In this document: in pieces, positions 57,311 through 64,000 of the stretch
How the letters are laid out: each line of letters starts with the position of its first letter
Numbering within the stretch: the stretch's first letter is position 1
Assembly (NCBI RefSeq): GCF_958295425.1
Contig: NC_081139.1
Span: 17,400,388-17,464,387 of the forward strand
Source: Solea solea
Taxonomy: Eukaryota; Chordata; Actinopteri; Pleuronectiformes; Soleidae
Length of the DNA stretch: 64,000 bases
Reading direction: 5' to 3'
The notes under the pieces: generated by a model
What the model was told of the DNA's origin: nothing
Seen by the model: the letters and a program-made list of their open reading frames with translations, nothing else
Databases searched by the model: none
Translations under genes and position numbers: made by a program

Positions 57311-60048
57311 TGCATATTCATTAGGTGTCATATATGTACAAGTGTTGTTTCTTTAATTGCAGACTGTAAATGTAAGGCAGTTTTTTTTTTGTCAGAAAAA
57401 CAATAGACAATGTAGTAATTATATGTAACATGTTTATGTGCTTTTATTTTAATGTTATAATTCAAAGAAAATGTTTTTTTCAATTTTCAAAAGAATATGT
57501 AAACAAGGACAAACATCTGTTATTCCTATCAATGTGACAGCTGGATTCGTTTTGAAGGAGCTCTGTCTTTCTTTGCTCTATTTTCTGCTGGAAATGACAT
57601 TTATATGAAGATAAATTGTTTCCCTAACTACGCTGCGCTGACAAACGTAACTGCTGTCTGGATTGAATTCAAGGAACATATTTAGAGTGAAATGAAACAC
57701 TGCTTTTAAACAGCGAAGTAGACTTTGACGCCGCACTCCCACAGCAAGTTTGATGAAATGTCGAAGTCACTGTGACCTGAAATGTAACACTGAAATAACA
57801 ATATCAGCACAGTATGCAGATATTGTTATATATGTTCTACCTTGCAGCAGACACTCATCTTAAATACAAATTTAAAGGGTTAGATTAGGTTTCTTGAAGT
57901 GAGGTACTGACATACAGTCAGGGCTACACCCCAGCCCTGGGATCCAGCTTGAATCGCTCACTCCAACTTCCATAGAACTTCCTGTGGAAAAAAACCACAA
58001 TTTACACACTTAAAACCTAACAAAAGATATGCTTGTTTAAGTCTATGATACAATAAGAATACAGTACATGTATTGCTTTGTTTGGCCATAAGACCAAAGA
58101 AAACGGAAGTTTGTCAGTTTGCCAACCACTCACCCCCTTCAACAATTTCCAAAAGGAAAATCAGTGATTCTACGTCACAGAAAATATGAGCTGTTGATCT
58201 GCTGAAACTTGCCTCCCTTAGTATATTAAAACTGACTAAATGAGGCAGAGATAGACAAGCATCTCTCATGCGTGTGAAACATTTTCTCAACCCCCCACAA
58301 CCCTCATGTGGAGGATAGAGCAGGAGAAAATTGATGGGTGGACTTTGGTGCAACCAAGTGAGCAGTTTACAAATGTCAATTTCCAATCATAGTTTTAAAA
58401 GCAAGATTGTAGTGGTGAAGATCGTACACATACACCGCAGTGCCTTATTTATGGCAATTTTTGCTGTTGCAGATTTATGTGATTATTCTGCCTCTGTTTT
58501 GGAACCCCATTACATTATTTGTATGCTGCTCACTATGTGTTCGTATCTCATGTATCTCACTAAAAACTGTCACTTTAACGTGCTGTTAATTTGTATCTCA
58601 TAGCCATACAGCAAATACATTTTCTGAATCATAAAGAATTTTAGGCAAGACTCAAGAAACCGTGAGCTCCTCTGAGCCACAGACTGAGGATCTGAAAGTG
58701 ATGCCTACAAAGCAGGCATGGTTATCATAAGACATCAAAGTGCTCCCAGCTTGAAATTACAACTGTCTGGAATGTCATTATTATTACATCAAGAGGAACT
58801 GTGGCAAGATCTGAAAGAGCTTGACATAATTTTTTTTCAGTAAAAACTTAGATCTACCGGTCAGGAGAGGCAGAGCTGCAGGAAGCAATGCAGCAACTGC
58901 ATCCCAGAGGTCAAAGGTTCTGGAAACCACTTTGTTACTGTTTTGTGTCTGTACTCTTGCACCAAAATGTGTTTGTTCTTGGTGACTGATCCCAAAACTC
59001 AGTGGCACCAAATGTTGAACTTGCACACAGGCAGGGTTTATTACCTATATTGCAGCCAAACAGGCAATCAAGATGTTTCTGGCTTCATTCTCGAGAAGTG
59101 TGGCTCAGGTTGCATTCTCTGTCCCAGCAAGCCAGAGAGAAAATCAACTGGATGTGACTGTTTTAGGCTGTTCTGTGTTTCCACTTAAGCCCAAAACAGT
59201 CACATCCTCTTTCATTAAAGCTATAGGTTTTATGTTACATGAGTTTGCTCTGCCCAAAATAAAAAATGTGTAATGAAAATGTAATAGTCAAGTAGCTAGA
59301 CATGAGAGAACTTGATCTTGAATATCATTTCAAATATTTTGTCAGAACCTGGCCCTATGGGTTTTTATTTACTGAATTACAAAAAGTATTTATGGCATTG
59401 AGGAATATTGTCATATAGGACTTTTTTTTTCCATGTAGAAACTGTTTCTAGCATTGTAGTGTAGTGCAGTCACATAATTAACTGTAAGCCAAAACTGATA
59501 ATATAGACTTTGTTTCCAATATATTATGCAACACTTCCCATTAGTTGCTCTCACGTTAAAATATGCAAGGTAGTGCTCACAAGTGGGACATAACGCAGCA
59601 AGCAGAGACATTCCGTTTCTTTGAGAGAGAAATTTATTCATAATCCAGTGTGAAACACATTAGTAGGTGACAAAAAAAAGGAAGACACCCAGAGGTTTTA
59701 GTCTGTCTATAAAACTTGGAAGGCTAATTTATTGTGTAATTAGCATTAAATATGCAACTTCTTCTTCTAAAGCATGAGCTCAGAAGGTAAGCAGCCATAG
59801 CAGTGCTCAGGCTGTGAGGGTGCTTGATGGATAATGTCTGTTGTAACCTTTATAGGATTACAGCACAACCCATTAGGGAACATTGACACTTAGAAACCAC
59901 ATTTTTCCAAATGTCCATTTTACAAATGCCATTCAGTATACGATGGTGTGTACTGTATGATGTGGTTCACCGGCTACACATGGTAACATTTTTTATTCAT
60001 GTCTTAAGGCTTCTGTGAGGTTTTCGATCAGGCACTGAGCTCCTTAAA
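57311..60048. other. Gene-free stretch
   Basis: No element or gene recognised. The minus and plus frames near 58800-59270 are short and domain-free. Confidence 0.5.
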
Positions 60049-60200
60049 GCAGTATTTACCGACCTTTTTTATACGGGGACCCACTTTCTCAAGATGACAA
60101 ACTATCGTGACCCAGTTTCGCAAGTTACAGTAAATCGTGACGAGAGCAAATTTGTTTCTGGCTATTTATACTATCATTTCTGTAATACCTAATATTATTT
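60049..60200 (+). mobile_element. hAT-like element end (Charlie-type look)
   Basis: CAGTATTTACCGACC followed by GGGGACCCACTTTCTCAAGA and TATCGTGACCCAGTTTCGC resembles the 'CAGTGGTTCCCAACCTTTTT..GGGACCCACTTT' ends of hAT elements. No right end was found. Confidence 0.5.
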
Positions 60201-60774
60201 CCTAGGTTAAACTAGCCATTTCCAAGAGATATGATTGATAAAGGGATCACAGCGTCATTCGTGCATGTTACTTATAAACGCATAAATGTAAAGTTAAAAA
60301 AAAAAAGAAATATTTTAACAAATCTACTCCTCCAAGCCTAGGATGTGGAGCAGAAGCAGAAGTTTACCATCAACAGGTGATTCTGTGGCAAAAAGAACCG
60401 TGTTTTAATGGAAGGCAATAGGAAAACTAGCGTGTGAGAGGAAATTCTAATCTTCAGCCCACTTTAAGTTTAATTACGCACACATTCTTATAACCAGACC
60501 TGGTGTACAATATTAACAGCCATAACTAATGATAAGACACAAAAGTTCCCACCCTAGATACCAAGGCACCAGGCATCTGGACCGGATACACTATCGCAAG
60601 GCTTACTAACTGTATGTATCAGACCTGGCACGCTGCTTGAGAGGATCTGCGATGATGCCTTACTCTCCCGATGTCAGACATTGTCTCAGCTCTCCTCGTC
60701 TTCAATAAAATCTTTCAACTTAACTCATCACTGACTCCAGAGGTTCCATCAATGGTCGTCTGATAATAAAAAAC

Positions 60775-60900
60775 AGGCGGTAAATATTTTCCTGAGGAGT
60801 TAATGGTCTCACTCTCAAGTGTCAGGTCTTCTTCAATAGAATATGCTGTCAGTTTAGCTGATTATGATCCTATTTAGACGAAAATAGACGGTAAAGCACA
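60775..60900 (+). repeat. Dispersed repeat family 'B', copy 3
   Basis: TTTCCTGAGGAGTTAATGG, TCTCACTCTCAAG and TCTTCTTCAATAGAA match the reverse complement of 9165-9235. It carries the part of the family that lies to the right of the block kept at 50205-50345. Confidence 0.7.
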
Positions 60901-60959
60901 GCACATATGAAAGGACACCAGAGTGACTGTCAGTTAGTATTGTCTAATAGGAGCCTGGT

Positions 60960-61270
60960 TCCATCCATCCATCCATCCATCCATTCATTCATCTTCTATC
61001 ACTTTATCTTCCACATGAAGGTCAGGACGGGAGGCGCTGGGGCCAATCCCAGCTGACATGGGGCGAGAGGCGGGGTACACCCTGGACAGATCACCACATA
61101 GTGACAAACAACCTTCCACTCTCACAACTACGGTCAATTTCCATTTATACAGGTTCGAATTTGCCAAATCCCCAAATCTGCATGTTTTTGGACTGTGGGA
61201 GGAAACTGGAGATCGGTATGTTTGTGCTATAAAGGCAAGTGTTCTGACCACTACACAAACCGTGTGGTCG
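60960..61270 (-). mobile_element. LINE-like 3' tail with (CATC)n end
   Basis: A run of about seven CATC-type units (60960-60993) is followed by CAATCCCAGCTGACATGGGG, AGGCGGGGTACACCCTGGAC, ACTACGGTCAATTT, TTTTTGGACTGTGGGAGGAA and GTTCTGACCACTACACAAAC. The terminal tandem repeat marks the 3' end of a minus-strand non-LTR element. The same body occurs at 32320-32600 and, inverted, at 21170-21340. Confidence 0.8.
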
Positions 61271-64000
61271 CCTGGTTACAGACACCTGTAAAGTTCCATT
61301 TGCAAAATCTGACACAGTGCCAGCCAAATGTCAAAGCTTCACAAAGTAAGTTTGTTTTACAAATGGGAGACTATGCCACCTTTTCATAATACAGTCCATG
61401 GTTTCATGTTGATTCCAGCCTCATGCAAGAAATCAGTGCTCTGACTTTTCGCTATTATTGTCAGTAACACTTCCTGAAACTGAGAAAACAACTGCAGAGG
61501 AGAGAATCAGCTTCACATGGTCACATGATATACAGTTTGTAAGGCGTGTTTGATAGAGAGGTGAGAAGTGTGTCTGGATGAAAATCTTTTTTGATCTGAA
61601 AAAATGCTTTTTTTTTTTTAAACTTCATCACAACAGGATCTTGTTGGGGTCAGTGGAGTCAGTCAGATGGGGGAGTAGTGCCATGGGTGATCTTGGGAAG
61701 CCAGTGAAGTGAGTGGAGAATGGTTTGTGTGTTTGTTTGTTTTTTGGTATATTTGCACTCTCATCAGGATCTTTGCAGTGCTGCTCTGGATGTACTGTAG
61801 TCTCTGGAGACCCTTGAATGACTGCCTTAAAGAGACGTTATCTGATCATGCGTCTGCAGACTGCTCCACCGAAGAAAGACCTTTGATAGTGATCTCAAAT
61901 TTGACAATGTCAGGCCTCACCACTCTATCGTGTTTCACGATGACATTGCTCGGCTTGCCACGTTTGTACATAATTCTGCTGCCATTACGTTTCATTATTT
62001 GACTTCCTATCGACTGGCTGATATTTAAAGCTCATGAGTGGCTCAGCCATCAGCATACGCCAAGAAGGGACTCAATCACAGATTTAAGGAGGATATCAGG
62101 TTTGCCTTCAATCTCTTCCCTTCTCAGTTCACCAATAACGTTGTCACTCTGCCTGTCTCAAGACGTCGCCTTCTCTCCATTTTCTATTTGATACTACACT
62201 CACAAGAGAGGGTAGAATTGACACGGATGGTCCCTTGAATACATTGTGAAATATGCTTTGAACTCTACCAGAGTTCATTCATATCTAGTTTTGGTAAACC
62301 CAAAGCAAGATTAAATATTAATGTTGTAATATGAAGCCAGAAACACTGCAGAGTACAGATGTGGGATGCTACAGCTTCTTTGCATTACATTCAAGCGGGT
62401 CTTGGGAGTATTTTCTAAGCATGCCAGGGGATTGTGGAGCTACAATAAATCAAATGTGTTGGCCAGTAATTATTGCCTCTGCTCTCTTTCAGGGATCCAG
62501 GGGTTTCACGCGTGAACTTCCACTCAGCAGGCTCTACAGCACTGTAACCCTCATGTGTTTTGAAAGACAAGTGAGCAGAAAGCTGAATGTCAGTTTAATT
62601 GGTGTGTTTGCGGCTGCTGCTTCACGCTCCTCAACTGGCTGCAAATTAGTTCCAGGGTGGAACTCAAGGACAAAGGGCTTGACACATTGATATGTGCACA
62701 TAGATCAGTTACCGAATGAGCAACATCTGAGGAACGCTGATTGCTGCTGCTGCAGCAGCACATTTGTGTACATTGCAGACCCAACTTTGGCCTCTGGTTT
62801 AGCAATAATAGATAGTTATGATGCCAATACTGTTGTTTGCATCAATAGTAAATTATGAGACACAGGCCAGGGGCATCATGGGAGGTTGATATTGCTCCAG
62901 AGCGTTATCCCTGCTTCAGTGTAGCATGTACAAGTCTCATACCTCAGTCTCTTTGTTCACTGCAGTGTATTGCAAGGGTGTAGGTGCACCTTCGCACTCC
63001 AGGTATCTTTGCCTTTGACAGCCATAGCTGGAAAACCTGGTTCAAACGTCCATGTGCAGCATCCAGTCTCCTGGAAAACCCCCGCCCCCCCATCTTTGTC
63101 TATTCTCTTTGTGTTTCCTGGACCCGTGAAACACACCGAGGCAGAGGAAGAGGAGGCTGATGCCACATGGAGAGGCTATGAAACCAGGAGTGCACAACCT
63201 CTGGAGTTAGAAGAAAAGTTCTGTTTAACTGTGTCACACTGCATCTGACAATCCGTCATTACTTTCAACAAAGACATACACATACAACAGCCAATCCAAA
63301 CTCCCCCCCCCCGTTGTTGGTTTGATCCAAACATAATACAGAGTGTTGATTAGTAACTGGGAAATGTGAGAAGATGTGTGAAAGTGAGAATATCTGACTA
63401 ATGCAGTCATGGTGAGGAGGTTGCAGCAAATACAGCAAAATCCAAGCTAAGGTCAGTTTGTCTACTATACTGCACTCGTGTTGGTTATTTATTCATGAAA
63501 TTTTATCTCTCCGTAATGGTGGCTGCCCACACACCACACTACACAATTTGACTTTCTTTTACATATTTTTTGTATTGATCGTTAAAGCTGCAGTGTTTTT
63601 TGTTTTTTTTGTGCAGGCGGGGGCAAGAAACATTTATCCCATCAAACTGCTCAACGTTTTTCCTTTTTTTTTTATTATTTTCTAAAACTTTTCATGGGCA
63701 CTGCTTTGTGTTTTTAGTCAGACTCCGACCTGGTTGCAGCTGTCTCATTTTACACACTTTGTGTGTGTGTGTGAGTTTGTGCATCCCTGATCACACAGTT
63801 ATATCATATATTGTTAACAGACACACACATTGTGCATTGCAGCTATCGAGATGCTTTAAGTGCTGTACATATGTAGCTTCAAGATTACAATGATCATTTT
63901 CCTGTGCACCGCCACTAATTTATACATAAACTCAAGACACGTCCGTCTGAAATGCAAGAGAAAAAAAAACAAAACAGGCGTTGGAATGGCACTGCACTAG
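61271..64000. other. Gene-free stretch, right edge
   Basis: 61640-61830 (CCAGTGAAGTGAGTGGAGAA, CTCTGGATGTACTGTAGTCT) faintly resembles a minus-strand LINE reverse transcriptase C-terminus. Short C-run at 63302-63312 and poly-T near 63600 and 63665. An exon-like segment at 62493-62570 is listed separately. Nothing else is supported. Confidence 0.45.
62493..62570 (+). CDS. Candidate internal exon, 78 nt, product unknown
   Basis: TTGCCTCTGCTCTCTTTCAG is a strong acceptor ending at 62492, and CAA|GTGAGC at 62570/62571 is an acceptable donor. The 78 nt between them are exactly 26 codons and open in phase 0, reading GSRGFTRELPLSRLYSTVTL followed by MCFERQ. I do not recognise the protein, and no adjoining exon was identified. 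Such combinations arise by chance in 64 kb, so the call is weak. Confidence 0.15.

Overview
This window looks like vertebrate nuclear DNA, most likely from a ray-finned (teleost) fish. It is AT-rich, has no bacterial gene architecture, and no reading frame is long enough to be a conventional gene. Long (AT)n runs are common, and the debris of many transposon families has the look of teleost repeats: hAT-type MITEs, Tc1-like elements, L2-type LINE pieces, LTR-retrotransposon solo LTRs and THAP-domain relics. Family names rest on pattern recognition from memory, not on a database search. I found no tRNA, rRNA or recognisable microRNA. I see no confident host protein-coding gene. The window is best read as a gene desert or part of a very large intron.

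Layout. 1-8.8 kb: mostly unassigned sequence with a solo LTR (2732-3122) and two AT microsatellites. 8.8-10.7 kb: accessory patch with a diverged direct repeat at each side, a dispersed repeat, a terminal-inverted-repeat element and an orphan retroelement domain relic. 10.7-16.5 kb: mostly unique sequence plus AT and CT microsatellites. 16.5-18.9 kb: a clustered family of about five diverged copies of a 170-210 bp unit that I cannot assign. 19.5-19.9 kb: hAT-like MITE. 26.3-27.5 kb: two more solo LTRs. 30.4 kb: a pure pentanucleotide microsatellite. 31.9-41.2 kb: two diverged THAP zinc-finger relics, an L2 reverse-transcriptase fragment on the minus strand and a decayed Tc1-like transposase. 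42-48 kb: dispersed repeats and one short exon-like frame. 50.6-52.1 kb: a 1.46 kb solo LTR with target-site duplications, probably inside an older repeat. 54.2-57.3 kb: a textbook hAT MITE, an L2 3' piece and the front half of a second Tc1-like element. 60-61.3 kb: hAT end, dispersed repeat and LINE-like tail with a (CATC)n tract.

Nothing here works together as a pathway. The coherent story is the insertion history: three solo LTRs with TG...CA-type ends and flanking duplications (two related families plus one long one), several MITE families, and coding relics broken by stops and frameshifts. The least explained items are the 16.5-18.9 kb array, the paired THAP relics and a few exon-like segments with consensus splice sites (45437-45538 minus, 62493-62570 plus) that need transcript or conservation data.
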